From an uncultured Acidimicrobiales bacterium (GTDB lineage: Bacteria > Actinomycetota > Acidimicrobiia > Acidimicrobiales > SHLQ01), in the NCBI GenBank assembly GCA_937922235.1, contig CAKZVC010000008.1, positions 1-64,000 of the forward strand: DNA of 64,000 nucleotides, written 5' to 3'. Position 1 is the stretch's first letter. Each line of letters begins with the position of its first letter. Below, piece by piece: positions 35,480 through 43,841 of the stretch. The translations under genes and the position numbers were made by a program. The notes under the pieces are model-generated. The model was not told the DNA's origin, did not search any database, and saw only the letters and a list, made by a program, of their open reading frames with translations.

Positions 35480-36580
35480 CTACCGCAATCGCTCTATCCA
35501 CGGCCCCGAACGACTGCAGAGCCCAACTGCCACGAGCTGCTCAATCTCGATGGCGATTTCGCTCGGGCTGAGAGGCACTCGGGTGCACAGTTGGTCGAAC
35601 GTCTGAGCAGTCCACCCAATCGCATCGAGCACAGCTGAGCTCACGCCAGATGGATCGGTCGGGTCGAGCGGCGCTGGTGGAACGTGGCCGATCATCGCCA
35701 GCACATCGTCAGCTCCCAGGATTGGCAGTGCCCCGTCGGCGAGAAGCTGGTTTGTCCCAGTTGCTGAGTTGGAGGTGATCGGCCCAGGTACTGCTCCGAC
35801 GGGTACGTCACGAAGCTGCGCCTCGTCGACGGTGAGCAACGAACCTCCCTTCTCGTGCGACTCGACCACGATGACTGCATCGGACAAGGCCGCGATGATC
35901 CGGTTGCGAGCCGGAAAGCGCCACTTCTCGGGCCCGATACCTGGCGGGGTTTCGCTGAGAAGCGTTCCTTCTGCGGCGACCTGCGCCCAGAGCTTTGCGT
36001 TGCTTCTCGGGTAGATGATGTCGAGTCCGCTCCCAACGACCCCGATCGGTCGCCCTCGATGCTCCGACGTTGCTGATAGCGCACCGTGATGGGCTTGAGC
36101 ATCGATACCGAGCGCTAGCCCGGAGACGACGTGGACTCCGGCATTGGCGAGTGCAGCTCCGATCTCGAACGCGCAGCGCTTGCCATAGGAAGAGCACTGG
36201 CGGGTGCCAACAATGCCCACCGTCGGGCCCTGCTTCAGCCGCTCGCCGAGCGAGAACAACAGCTGCGGCGGCTCGATGTCGTTCTCAAGCCGCTCGGGGT
36301 AGCTCGAAGATCCAAGCTCGGAAACGGTTACACCAAGGGCGTCAATCGCCGCCCAGTGCTCGGGGATAGACAGTGCGCTGGCCGCAGATCGCCACTTGGC
36401 GATGCGATCGGCTGTCACCGTGTCGATACCTAGGGGCTTGCCCGAGCGCAGCCGTTCCCATGCCGCAGCCGCGTCGTGGTGCTCGAGAATCTGCGAGAGT
36501 CGGGCGGGTCCCATGCCAGGCAGGCTCAACAGCGCCACGATCCATGCCTCGTACGGGAGGTCGTCAGTGCGTGTGTTCAT
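35480..36580 (-). CDS. dprA: DNA processing protein DprA/Smf
   Basis: DprA loads RecA on incoming single-stranded DNA in natural transformation; homologues occur also in bacteria not known to be competent. The 366-residue protein shows VGIVGTRQCSSYG, VVSGLALGIDAQAHHGAL, GSGLDIIYPR and RFPARNRIIAALSDAVIVVE, plus a C-terminal winged-helix-like region. The ATG at 36580 overlaps the comM stop (ATGA), so the two are translationally coupled. In other actinobacteria dprA is adjacent to whiG, whereas here an accessory island follows it. Confidence 0.96.
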   Translation of the reverse strand: MNTRTDDLPYEAWIVALLSLPGMGPARLSQILEHHDAAAAWERLRSGKPLGIDTVTADRIAKWRSAASALSIPEHWAAIDALGVTVSELGSSSYPERLENDIEPPQLLFSLGERLKQGPTVGIVGTRQCSSYGKRCAFEIGAALANAGVHVVSGLALGIDAQAHHGALSATSEHRGRPIGVVGSGLDIIYPRSNAKLWAQVAAEGTLLSETPPGIGPEKWRFPARNRIIAALSDAVIVVESHEKGGSLLTVDEAQLRDVPVGAVPGPITSNSATGTNQLLADGALPILGADDVLAMIGHVPPAPLDPTDPSGVSSAVLDAIGWTAQTFDQLCTRVPLSPSEIAIEIEQLVAVGLCSRSGPWIERLR

Positions 36581-38082
36581 CGGCCGAATCCAAACGGGTC
36601 GACGCGAAGAGACATCGCCAGGCACAGCTGCTCGACAGTAACGGTGTCCTCGCCACTGTCTTCGATGTCGGCGATGGTGCGGGCGACGGCGCGGACACGA
36701 CCGACCCCTCGAGCCGACAACCTGCCTTGCTCGACCGCCGAGGTGAGGATCGACCGTGCGCCTTCGGACAACGGCGCAACGTGGTCGAGCGCCGACTGGT
36801 CGAGTGCTCCGTTGACGCACCCGGAGCGGGCGAGTGCCCGCTGGCGTGCCGCAGCGACACGCTCGGCAACCTCGCTGCTGCTCTCACCAGATGGCACCCC
36901 AAACAACTCCGCTGCGTCAGGCCGCTGCACCCCAATACGCAGATCGAACCGGTCGAGCAATGGCCCAGAAACTCTTCGGTGATACCGAGAACGCGACGCG
37001 TCGCTACAGCGACATGCTCCCGGAGCACCCGACTCCCCGCACGGGCATGGGTTCATGGATGCCACCAACAAGACGTCGGCCGGGTAGCGAGCCGTGCTGT
37101 GTGCTCGGCTCACCCGCACCACGCGCTCCTCGAGTGGCTGACGCAGACCATCGAGCGCTCCGGGTCCGAACTCGCCCAACTCATCGAGAAACAGCACGCC
37201 ACGATGCGCTAGGGAGATCTCGCCTGGACGCATCAGCTTGGCCCCACCGCCGACGAGCGACACGGCTGAGGCGCTGTGATGCGGAGCTCGGAACGGCGCA
37301 TCGATGATCGGGATTTGGCCTGCTCGAAGCTCACCCGCCGCCGAGTGAATCCGGGTCACGTCGAGGGCGTCGCGTTCGTTGAGATCGGGCAGCAAGCCTG
37401 GGAGGCGCTTAGCGAGCATGGTCTTACCCGCCCCCGGCGGGCCGACCATCAACAAGTGGTGACCGCCTGCAGCGGCAAGCGAGAGCGCGAGCTTGCCGGT
37501 GTGCTGACCACGGATGTCGCGGATGTCGAGCGGCTCGCGACGAATTGTTGGCGGGCTCACCTCTGGCGGGTCGGGCCAGGGTTCTTCACTGTTCAAACAC
37601 GCAATCAACCGGCCAAGGGTTGCAACCGGGCGAACCTCGTGTTGGAGCAGGCTGAGCTCGGCGCTGTTGTCGACAGATGCCACAATCGCCGGGGCTTCGA
37701 TGGCATCCCCCATGGGCAGGGCGCCGCGAAGCCCACGGATGGAGCCGTCCAGGCCGAGCTCCCCGAGGAACCCGAGCTTCTCAATTCGAACCACGTCGAC
37801 TCGGCCAAGGGCGCACAAGACGCCGACCGCGATCGCGAGATCAAGGCTGGGCCCGTTCTTCTTCAGATCGCTCGGCGCGAGGTTGACGGTGATTTTCTTG
37901 TTCGGCCACTCCTCTCCTGCAGATAAGAAGGCGGCCCGCACCCGGTCGCGGGCTTCACGACATGACGCGTCGGGTAGGCCGACGATATTGAACGCGGGTA
38001 TGCCGTTCACGACGTGCACTTCGACGTCGACCGGGTAGCCGCGGACACCGCTTATGGTGGCGGACTGCACGATGGCAAGCAT
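36577..38082 (-). CDS. comM: YifB/ComM-type Mg-chelatase-like AAA ATPase
   Basis: ComM is a hexameric helicase that extends branch migration during natural transformation. The 501 residues have an N-terminal Lon-like substrate domain (LAIVQSATISGVRGYPVDVE; KITVNLAPSDLKKNGPSLDLA), then the AAA core with VGPPGAGKTMLAKRLPGLLP, VLFLDELGEF and MNPCPCG. ATG 38082 gives the family N-terminus and has GGAG upstream; the open frame runs further but without similarity. It is followed by dprA with a 4-bp overlap. Confidence 0.96.
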   Translation of the reverse strand: MLAIVQSATISGVRGYPVDVEVHVVNGIPAFNIVGLPDASCREARDRVRAAFLSAGEEWPNKKITVNLAPSDLKKNGPSLDLAIAVGVLCALGRVDVVRIEKLGFLGELGLDGSIRGLRGALPMGDAIEAPAIVASVDNSAELSLLQHEVRPVATLGRLIACLNSEEPWPDPPEVSPPTIRREPLDIRDIRGQHTGKLALSLAAAGGHHLLMVGPPGAGKTMLAKRLPGLLPDLNERDALDVTRIHSAAGELRAGQIPIIDAPFRAPHHSASAVSLVGGGAKLMRPGEISLAHRGVLFLDELGEFGPGALDGLRQPLEERVVRVSRAHSTARYPADVLLVASMNPCPCGESGAPGACRCSDASRSRYHRRVSGPLLDRFDLRIGVQRPDAAELFGVPSGESSSEVAERVAAARQRALARSGCVNGALDQSALDHVAPLSEGARSILTSAVEQGRLSARGVGRVRAVARTIADIEDSGEDTVTVEQLCLAMSLRVDPFGFGR

Positions 38083-38397
38083 GTTGTTTCTCCAGAAGAT
38101 GGCGATCTCCGGAGTGGCTTTCTCGGTAGCCAAACGAACCGTGCCAGCAACCTACCAACGCGGTGTGACAGCAACTTCTCGACAGCTACTTCTCGACACT
38201 TCCGGTCGAGATCCGCGGAAACCACCATGGTCGCTCCGCGAGCTTCGCCTCCGCGCTGGCGATGGCCGCGCGCCGGCAAACACCGCCCCCGGCGCCCAGG
38301 CTGCGTGCCGCTTGAACGCTCCCTCCCCTCAACCGAATGACCATCAGGGTCAGACCCCAACGGCCGCGCTCTTGGCAATGGCGCCGCGCCGGCAAAC
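38083..38397. repeat. comM-GNAT spacer, proximal part: family C hairpin, solitary family A tail and REP-like palindrome
   Basis: 38191-38211 is a family C hairpin with a different stem, CTCGAC-ACTTCCG-GTCGAG, followed by ATCCGCGGAAACC and ATGGTCGCTCCGCGAGC. 38286-38330 is a family A tail (GCCCCCGGCGCCCAGGC, then GCGT-type hairpin) without its palindrome. 38347-38358 is GGGTCAGACCCC, a palindromic core also found at 60328-60443. No gene is seen. Confidence 0.7.
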
Positions 38398-38512
38398 ACC
38401 GCCTCCGGCGCCCAGCCTCCGTGGCGCTTGAACGGCCCCCAGAGGGAAGACAGGCTCTGACTGGAAGGAGGCAGAATCGCGGCGGAGCCGCTGCCTCCTT
38501 CGCAGTCAGAGC
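38398..38512 (-). repeat. Family A 3'-end element containing the GNAT gene stop codon
   Basis: Palindrome 38454-38512: arms GCTCTGACTG and CAGTCAGAGC, extended by AAGGAGGCA / TGCCTCCTT, enclose GCGGCTCCGCCGC-GATTC. The stop TGA (38506-38508) is within the arm. The tail 38398-38453 holds CCCTCTGGGGG, CCGT-loop-ACGG and GCC-GGA-GGC hairpins. Confidence 0.85.
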
Positions 38513-38976
38513 TTCTTTTCGAACCAGTGGTGGGCGTAGGGCTCGTTGTTGAAGTCATCGATCTCGTGATAGCCGAGGCGCTTGTACATGGCGATGGCCT
38601 CGGTGAGTGTCTTGTTTGTGTCGAGCCGCACGACCGATGCCCGATCGCCCGCCTGGCGTTCAATCTCGGCCATGAGCGTTGAGGCCACTCCCCTGCCCCG
38701 CACGGTTGAGCTCACCCACACACGCTTCACCTCGGCGGTGTCGTCGCCGGGAAACTTCAGCCCGGCGCAGCCCACCGGCTCGCCATCAGCTCGCGCCACG
38801 AGCAGCAGTCCGTTTGGTTCTTGGAACGCCCCGGCATCGGGGGCGCTCGAGGCCCCGGGGTCGAATCCAGCATCGAAACGGTCAGCGAGCTCGTCGAAGT
38901 ACGACTGAAGACAGAACTGCGCATCGGTCGAGAATGGGTCGGTGATCTCGATCGTGATGTTCAGGCGGCCGGACAT
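38506..38976 (-). CDS. GNAT family N-acetyltransferase
   Basis: The 156-residue protein has the GNAT core: LLLVARADGEPVGCAGLKF (strand 4), VKRVWVSSTVRGRGVASTLM with the acetyl-CoA-binding RGRGVA loop, and AIAMYKRLGYHEIDDF near the end. The substrate cannot be inferred; small GNATs of this type often acetylate amines, antibiotics or protein N-termini. It lies 9 bp downstream of the RTX/VanY protein gene and its stop codon sits inside a family A palindrome. Confidence 0.9.
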   Translation of the reverse strand: MSGRLNITIEITDPFSTDAQFCLQSYFDELADRFDAGFDPGASSAPDAGAFQEPNGLLLVARADGEPVGCAGLKFPGDDTAEVKRVWVSSTVRGRGVASTLMAEIERQAGDRASVVRLDTNKTLTEAIAMYKRLGYHEIDDFNNEPYAHHWFEKKL

Positions 38977-38985
38977 CGCCTCAGG

Positions 38986-40800
38986 TTAGTTGCCCGTGGT
39001 GCTGAAGTGCCACGGCTCGGATGGCAGGTTGATGAAACCAAACCTGCCAGCGTTCGCCGCAAGCCAGATGAAGGCCGGGTCGTCTCGGCTGATGACCAGT
39101 CGGCCTTCATTCGTGAAGTCGATCGCCAGACCGACCTCATGTTGTGACTGGCCTGGCCGTGCAGTCGGCGGGCTGCATTGACTCGCAGGCATCTCAAAGA
39201 TGGCAAAGTCGCTCGTGCCGCAGTTCTTCTTGCGCAGTTCGATCTGACGCTGAGGATCACGGAAACCACCGCCCGACAGAGACAACCCTGCGTCATCGGC
39301 GGCGGCTAGCAGCGCTTCGACCTGCTCGGCGATCACTTGGTTCACTTCGATGCCGCGCACTTCGACGATCGCGATGTCGGGCAACTGTCGAGTTGGAACG
39401 GGATCGTCGTCCGGTTCGGCCACAACCGGAGCCTCTTCAACTTCGTCGGGAACAACCTCAGGCTCCACGACAAGTGGGAAGACGAAGTCGTAGATGCTGA
39501 TCGAGCGTTCCTCGTCGGCGATCTGACGGTTCTCATCGACCGATATCCGCGTCGGGACACCGAGTTCATCGAACTCGGCGTCGACCTCGATGGCGAGCCC
39601 ATCGAGCAGCTCACCAAGTTCGGCCAGGCGCTCGTCGATGGTCGTGTCGCTGCCGGGCCAGACGGCTGAGCCGGGTTCGAGGGGCTCTGCAGTAGCAACG
39701 CCATCCACAACGCTCACCCGCATCTCCAGGATGAGCGGACAGAAGCACGTCGTCTTCGTGGTGTAGGTGTAGGTCGACAGTCCGGCTGCTTCCCAGCGGA
39801 CTAGGGCAGCCTCGTAGTCGGCCCGTAGTTCGTCTCGAAGGCCGACTTCGGCAATCCCCAGCGTCCCTCCTTCGGCATTGTCGATTCGCGACGGAAGACC
39901 GTGCACGAGGTCGTAGCTGACCTTGCGCCCGCTGGCCTCGGCATCTGCGGCCACGTCGAAGAGCTCAGCGGCCGTGAAGGCGGGCGTGCCAAACGACGCC
40001 TTGGCAGTCTCGCCCGTGACATGGATGGTTTCAGCGAACGCCGAGACGCCACAGTCGTCTGGGTCGGGGCAGGGCTTGGTGATCGTGAGCTCGTAAACAA
40101 ACTCGTTGTTGCCGTTGAGCGCCCACAGCTGGCCAGCGACGGCAACGGGCCGGTCATCTCCGCCACGTCCGAACTCGCAGTTGATGCCATTGGTCTTGAC
40201 GAAGCTGTCGGCACAGATGTCGGCGTCCGGGCCGCCACGGAGCTTGTCGTTGCCTGCTCCGCCGCGAAGGATGTCGTCACCGGGACCGCCCCAGAGGGTG
40301 TCGTTTCCTCCGGCACCTCGTTCGATGTCGTTGCCGTTTCCGCCGCGGAGGACGTCGGCTCCATTGCCGCCTGCCAACGTGTCTCCCCCATTTCCGCCTC
40401 GAAGGACGTCATCGCCTGGGCCACCTACAAGTTGGTCGGGATCATTACCGCCGCGAAGTTCGTCGTTTCCTGGGCCACCGAAGAGCGTGTCGGTGCCGTC
40501 GCCGCCAACCATGCGGTCATTGCCCTTGCCGCCAAGGAGCTTGTCGATGCCGGAACCGCCGAGCAGTTCGTCGTCTCCGTCAAGTCCGTAGATGACGTCG
40601 TCGCCGCCGAGGCCGCAGATGACCTCGTCACCACTCGTGCCCACAAGCACGTCCGGGCCGTCTGTGCCGACGATGTCGCAGCGCTTTGGCGCTGTGTCTG
40701 CGGAAGCTGGAACTGCGAGGAGCGCGCCGATCAGCACGAAGACGGCTACGAGCGCTGTTGAGGATCGCAGTGGCGAGCGTGTTGGACGAATTTCGTGCAT
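38986..40800 (-). CDS. Secreted protein with RTX calcium-binding repeats and C-terminal M15 (VanY-like) peptidase domain
   Basis: The 604-residue product starts with a signal peptide (about 1-35, ending VPASADT). Residues about 45-200 are GGxGxDxLx nonapeptide repeats that form calcium-binding beta rolls. A central domain (about 290-430) includes TYTYTTKTTCFCP, similar to the DUF6174 pattern. Residues about 490-604 carry SQHEVGLAIDF and EPWHFS, the zinc ligands of M15B D-Ala-D-Ala carboxypeptidases. It should be an extracellular peptidoglycan hydrolase needing calcium. I chose ATG 40800, with GGGAAG five bases upstream. Confidence 0.85.
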   Translation of the reverse strand: MHEIRPTRSPLRSSTALVAVFVLIGALLAVPASADTAPKRCDIVGTDGPDVLVGTSGDEVICGLGGDDVIYGLDGDDELLGGSGIDKLLGGKGNDRMVGGDGTDTLFGGPGNDELRGGNDPDQLVGGPGDDVLRGGNGGDTLAGGNGADVLRGGNGNDIERGAGGNDTLWGGPGDDILRGGAGNDKLRGGPDADICADSFVKTNGINCEFGRGGDDRPVAVAGQLWALNGNNEFVYELTITKPCPDPDDCGVSAFAETIHVTGETAKASFGTPAFTAAELFDVAADAEASGRKVSYDLVHGLPSRIDNAEGGTLGIAEVGLRDELRADYEAALVRWEAAGLSTYTYTTKTTCFCPLILEMRVSVVDGVATAEPLEPGSAVWPGSDTTIDERLAELGELLDGLAIEVDAEFDELGVPTRISVDENRQIADEERSISIYDFVFPLVVEPEVVPDEVEEAPVVAEPDDDPVPTRQLPDIAIVEVRGIEVNQVIAEQVEALLAAADDAGLSLSGGGFRDPQRQIELRKKNCGTSDFAIFEMPASQCSPPTARPGQSQHEVGLAIDFTNEGRLVISRDDPAFIWLAANAGRFGFINLPSEPWHFSTTGN

Positions 40801-40880
40801 ATGACTTCCCGTCAGCCGCCCGGCCTCGGGCGAGCGTAGCAACACCTCTGCACTCACGGGTGTCATCGGTGACGGTAGGC

Positions 40881-41213
40881 CTAGAGGATCTCTCGGGTAA
40901 AGCGAACGACGGCGTCGATCTCGTCGCTTGTGAGCTTTGTGCCAAATGTAGGCATGCGCTTGCGGCCCCGTTCGACGACCTCGCGCTGCTCGTCATCGGA
41001 GAGCCGGTCCTCGATGAGCTGCAAGCTCAGCCCAATCCCGCCGCCGCCGTCTTGACCATGGCATCGGGCGCAGTGCGCCTTGTAGATCTCGAAGCCCTCG
41101 ACAATTTGCTCGTCAGCATCGTCGGGTAGAACCACTTCGGTTCCACCGCAGGCACTAAGCACTGCTGAGAAGGCACAGAACAGTCCAAGGAGCAGACGTC
41201 GTTGAAGTGGCAC
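40881..41213 (-). CDS. Lipoprotein monohaem cytochrome c
   Basis: A 110-residue protein with an N-terminal hydrophobic segment and lipobox LSAC, so membrane-anchored outside. One CARCHG haem motif and a later MPTF methionine (sixth ligand) fit a class I cytochrome c. It probably moves electrons at the outer membrane face. I placed the start at GTG 41213, which gives the signal sequence; the open frame continues upstream without meaning. It diverges from the small gene at 41235, starts 21 bp apart. Confidence 0.88.
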   Translation of the reverse strand: MPLQRRLLLGLFCAFSAVLSACGGTEVVLPDDADEQIVEGFEIYKAHCARCHGQDGGGGIGLSLQLIEDRLSDDEQREVVERGRKRMPTFGTKLTSDEIDAVVRFTREIL

Positions 41214-41234
41214 ACGCCCACCATACTGAGAGCT

Positions 41235-41351
41235 ATGGGGCTTGACCCGACCAGACAGCATCGCAAAACGCCGTTCGACTATTTCTTTGTCGCCGCGTCG
41301 GTAATTGCCGCCCTTGCTCTGCTGTTTTGGGCGCTCGGGTTCTTTAGCTAG
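41235..41351 (+). CDS. Small single-pass membrane protein (38 residues)
   Basis: A short frame [18 protein letters not shown] followed by a hydrophobic segment ending in [17 protein letters not shown] lies 3 bases before the ATG, weak but usable. Basic N-terminus then one membrane helix suggests an inner-membrane micro-protein. It starts 21 bp from the divergent cytochrome c gene and its stop overlaps the yraN stop by a few bases, so it fills the space exactly. Coding status is plausible, not proven. Confidence 0.45.
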   Translation: MGLDPTRQHRKTPFDYFFVAASVIAALALLFWALGFFS

Positions 41352-41692
41352 AACGCTCCCTCGAGCACGTCGACCTGGCGGCCGGTGACCGCAACGACGT
41401 CGAAGCGCAGCTCTTGACGCCGTCGGCGTTGCTCGCCGAGCCACGCCATCGCCAGCCGACGGACCCGAGCCTGCTTATCTGCATTGACCGCAGTTGCCGG
41501 GCTGCCAAAGCGGCCTGACGACCGAGTCTTCACCTCAACGAAGGCAACCGTTCCTCGACGGCCAACCACCAAATCAAGCTCGCCTCGACCGCTTCGCCAG
41601 TTCTGATCGAGGACGATCCAGCCTCGTTGTTCGTACCATCGAGCTGCCAGTGCCTCGCCTTGCCGCCCAAGTTCTTGTCGTGCATATGTCAT
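41348..41692 (-). CDS. yraN: UPF0102 family endonuclease-like protein (YraN)
   Basis: The 114-residue protein shows the family motifs [27 protein letters not shown] and [15 protein letters not shown], a Holliday-junction-resolvase/restriction-endonuclease fold with a D...ExK active site. Its biological role is not settled. It is usually next to comM-dprA; here the RTX, GNAT and cytochrome genes are interposed. ATG 41692 gives [13 protein letters not shown], the standard start. Confidence 0.93.
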   Translation of the reverse strand: MTYARQELGRQGEALAARWYEQRGWIVLDQNWRSGRGELDLVVGRRGTVAFVEVKTRSSGRFGSPATAVNADKQARVRRLAMAWLGEQRRRRQELRFDVVAVTGRQVDVLEGAF

Positions 41693-41737
41693 GACCGAGA
41701 CAGTACGAAGGGGGTGTGACACGATCCCGATGCAGGG

Positions 41738-42037
41738 TCAGCGGTTGACGATTAACCGCGCCATATTCATGGTCATCGCAAGGATGCCAATGAGGAACAG
41801 AATGCCCCGCAGTCCCCCGGCAGTTCCGTCTGGCAGGAAGATGAAGCTCAACGTGTAGAGCACGAACGCAACGACACCGAGGAGCTGCATCTGGAACCAA
41901 CGGTTCGAGGTGGCCATATCTCGCAGGTAACTGCCGGGAAGCTGCTTCACCAGATCACGTCGACGAATGAGCAGCACGAAGACCTTCACGGCGCGAAACA
42001 TCCGCTTGAGGAGGTAGTAGACGAAGACGAATTGCAT
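41738..42037 (-). CDS. Small membrane protein with two helices, coupled to a TPR gene
   Basis: A 99-residue protein: a basic segment MQFVFVYYLLKRMFRAVKVF, then LLGVVAFVLYTLSFIFL and ILFLIGILAMTMNMARL, two membrane helices. I do not recognise a family. The ATG overlaps the TPR gene stop by one base (TGATG), so the two are translationally coupled and their products probably act together at the membrane. Confidence 0.75.
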   Translation of the reverse strand: MQFVFVYYLLKRMFRAVKVFVLLIRRRDLVKQLPGSYLRDMATSNRWFQMQLLGVVAFVLYTLSFIFLPDGTAGGLRGILFLIGILAMTMNMARLIVNR

Positions 42038-42789
42038 CAGGTCGCCCGAATCACGCCGATGACGATGGCACAGAGAAAGGATAGGAACAGCATCAACCAC
42101 AGCAGGTCGGACATAAAGCCGATGACGATGTCGTCGAGTTGTTGGCGGGCGTTCTTGTTGGTTGGATCGAGCGCAATCACCGACTGAACTAGCGCAAGGG
42201 CGTTGGCCTTGTCTCCACCGGCGGACACCGAATCGGCCAAGTTTTGTTTCGCCGTCGAGTTCAGCGGGTCGATCTCGAGAGCCTTCTCATACGAGAGGCG
42301 GGCGTTCTTCTTGTCGTCGTGGAGGTTCCAATACACCGTGCCCATGGCGTTCCAGTTGGCGGCATTGTCGGGGTCGAGTTTGATCGCTTCGAGCGCAGCT
42401 TCGTACCCCTGGTTTCCGACCTCCTTCTTCTTGCCGTAGTAGGCCAACGTCTCTGCGAGGCGACGGTGGGCCCGTGCCTGGTTTGGCGCCATAGTCACGT
42501 ATTGCCGGGCGTATGCGATCGCATTGTCCTTCTGGCCGGCCCGGCCAGCTGCGATGGCCGCCACGTCGAACCCACCCGGACGGTCGGGGGCCAGCGCGAT
42601 GCCCCGCTGGGCCGACGCCAGCGCTTCGCCGTTGTTCGTTCCGAGAAGGCTCCATGCCAACATCACGTGGGCCCAACTGTTCTCGGGTTCTTTGGCAACC
42701 GCCTGACTCGCCAACGCCGCAGCTTCGTCATTGCGGCCCAGGTCGAGCGCGGCCTGTGCCCGATCAAGAAGCGTCCCCGCATCACTCAT
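42037..42789 (-). CDS. TPR-repeat protein with C-terminal membrane anchor
   Basis: The 250 residues carry about five tetratricopeptide repeats (for example WAHVMLAWSLLGTNNGEAL and WNAMGTVYWNLHDDKKNARL) and a hydrophobic C-terminal segment (LLWLMLFLSFLCAIVIGVI) that should anchor it to the membrane. TPR domains bind partner proteins; the partner is unknown, perhaps the next gene's product. Start ATG 42789 follows GGG. It lies 47 bp upstream of the terminator of rplS on the same strand. Confidence 0.85.
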   Translation of the reverse strand: MSDAGTLLDRAQAALDLGRNDEAAALASQAVAKEPENSWAHVMLAWSLLGTNNGEALASAQRGIALAPDRPGGFDVAAIAAGRAGQKDNAIAYARQYVTMAPNQARAHRRLAETLAYYGKKKEVGNQGYEAALEAIKLDPDNAANWNAMGTVYWNLHDDKKNARLSYEKALEIDPLNSTAKQNLADSVSAGGDKANALALVQSVIALDPTNKNARQQLDDIVIGFMSDLLWLMLFLSFLCAIVIGVIRAT

Positions 42790-42845
42790 CCCGTGAACAC
42801 TAGGCCACACACGCTGCCCCGTGAGGCTCTGACCCAAAACGCAAA

Positions 42846-42879
42846 GAACGCCTCCCCAACCGAAGTTGGAGAGGCGTTC
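42846..42879 (-). terminator. Terminator after rplS
   Basis: Stem GAACGCCTC-TCCAAC... with loop TTCG and return GTTGGGGAGGCGTTC, then TTTGCGTTTT on the minus strand. 15 bp with one mismatch, 12 bases past the rplS stop; the best intrinsic terminator in the window. Confidence 0.93.
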
Positions 42880-42891
42880 GATGAAGAGAAC

Positions 42892-43239
42892 TTAGAAGTC
42901 GCGCTTCTCGCGGACCTTTGCGGCCTTACCGACGCGGTCACGCAGGTAGTAGAGCTTCGCACGGCGAACATCGCCGACGGTCATGAACTCGATCTTCGAG
43001 ATGATTGGCGAGTGCAGTGGGAACGTACGCTCGACGCCCACGCCTTCGCTCAGCTTGCGGACGGTGAACGACTCGGTGATGCCCGATCCGCGGCGTGCAA
43101 TAACGACGCCTTCGAAGATCTGGACACGTTCCTTGTTGCCCTCGACGACGCGGACGTGCACCTTGAGGGTGTCGCCTGCTTTGAAATGAGGGATGTCGTC
43201 GCGAAGACTCTTCTTGTCGACAAGATCGGTGATGTTCAT
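42892..43239 (-). CDS. rplS: 50S ribosomal protein L19
   Basis: L19 sits at the 30S-50S interface. The 115-residue protein has [47 protein letters not shown] and [14 protein letters not shown], all standard. ATG 43239 gives [15 protein letters not shown], the usual start, although the frame continues upstream. It is downstream of a TY-Chap gene and followed by a strong terminator. Confidence 0.97.
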   Translation of the reverse strand: MNITDLVDKKSLRDDIPHFKAGDTLKVHVRVVEGNKERVQIFEGVVIARRGSGITESFTVRKLSEGVGVERTFPLHSPIISKIEFMTVGDVRRAKLYYLRDRVGKAAKVREKRDF

Positions 43240-43332
43240 TCGCGGTGCTCCTGCGTTCCGAATGGCCTTAGGCCAGCCGCCAATCTTACGGCCATTGCCT
43301 CCACGCGCCAACTGCGTGAGAAGAACTTGTGA

Positions 43333-43357
43333 CGAATGAGGGACTGTCCCTAATTCG
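43333..43357. repeat. Isolated palindrome in the rplS leader
   Basis: CGAATGAGGGAC-T-GTCCCTAATTCG, a 25-bp inverted repeat with one mismatch, between rplS and the TY-Chap gene. The core AGGGACTGTCCCT resembles the GGGGCCTGTCCCC copies at 57958-58131. Confidence 0.6.
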
Positions 43358-43366
43358 CCACTCAGG

Positions 43367-43771
43367 TTAGAAGACTGCGGAGACTTCGACGTCGGCGGGG
43401 TTTGCCTTGTAGATATCGCGGATCGTGCGGATGATTCCAGACGCCACGGCTGCCTGGTCGACCGGTGCGGTCCAATCCCAGTAGAAGGTGCCCCATGATG
43501 AGGAAGCCACCGAGAAACCAACGGCGATGACCGCTCGTTCGTCTCGAACAGTCAGGCGATTGCCGCCCTCGAGCTCGTCGTTACCAGCAGCAGCCAAGCG
43601 GAGCTGCCCGTCGTTGAGACGGTGCGCTTCGATGTGTTGACCAGTGTGTGGGATACGAACCGACACTGATGACGTTTCCTCTGCCAACAGACCGCGCAAG
43701 CTCTCGGTCAACGAAGTCGACACGTCGTCCCAGGTTTGGGTCCCGGTTGCAAGCTGCAGTTCGGTAGGCAT
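43367..43771 (-). CDS. TY-Chap-like (secretion-chaperone-fold) protein
   Basis: A 134-residue soluble protein. The middle and end ([15 protein letters not shown], then [26 protein letters not shown]) have the pattern of actinobacterial TY-Chap domains, which share the fold of type III secretion chaperones. Function is unknown and no secretion system is nearby. Start ATG 43771 is preferred over GTG/ATG codons just upstream because its product begins MPTELQLAT. It lies between trmD and rplS. Confidence 0.55.
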   Translation of the reverse strand: MPTELQLATGTQTWDDVSTSLTESLRGLLAEETSSVSVRIPHTGQHIEAHRLNDGQLRLAAAGNDELEGGNRLTVRDERAVIAVGFSVASSSWGTFYWDWTAPVDQAAVASGIIRTIRDIYKANPADVEVSAVF

Positions 43772-43841
43772 GCCAATCCATCGGCACAACCAACTGCGAC
43801 ATAAGCCTTTTGGCCTATGCCCCTAGCAACGTTCTCAGGAG

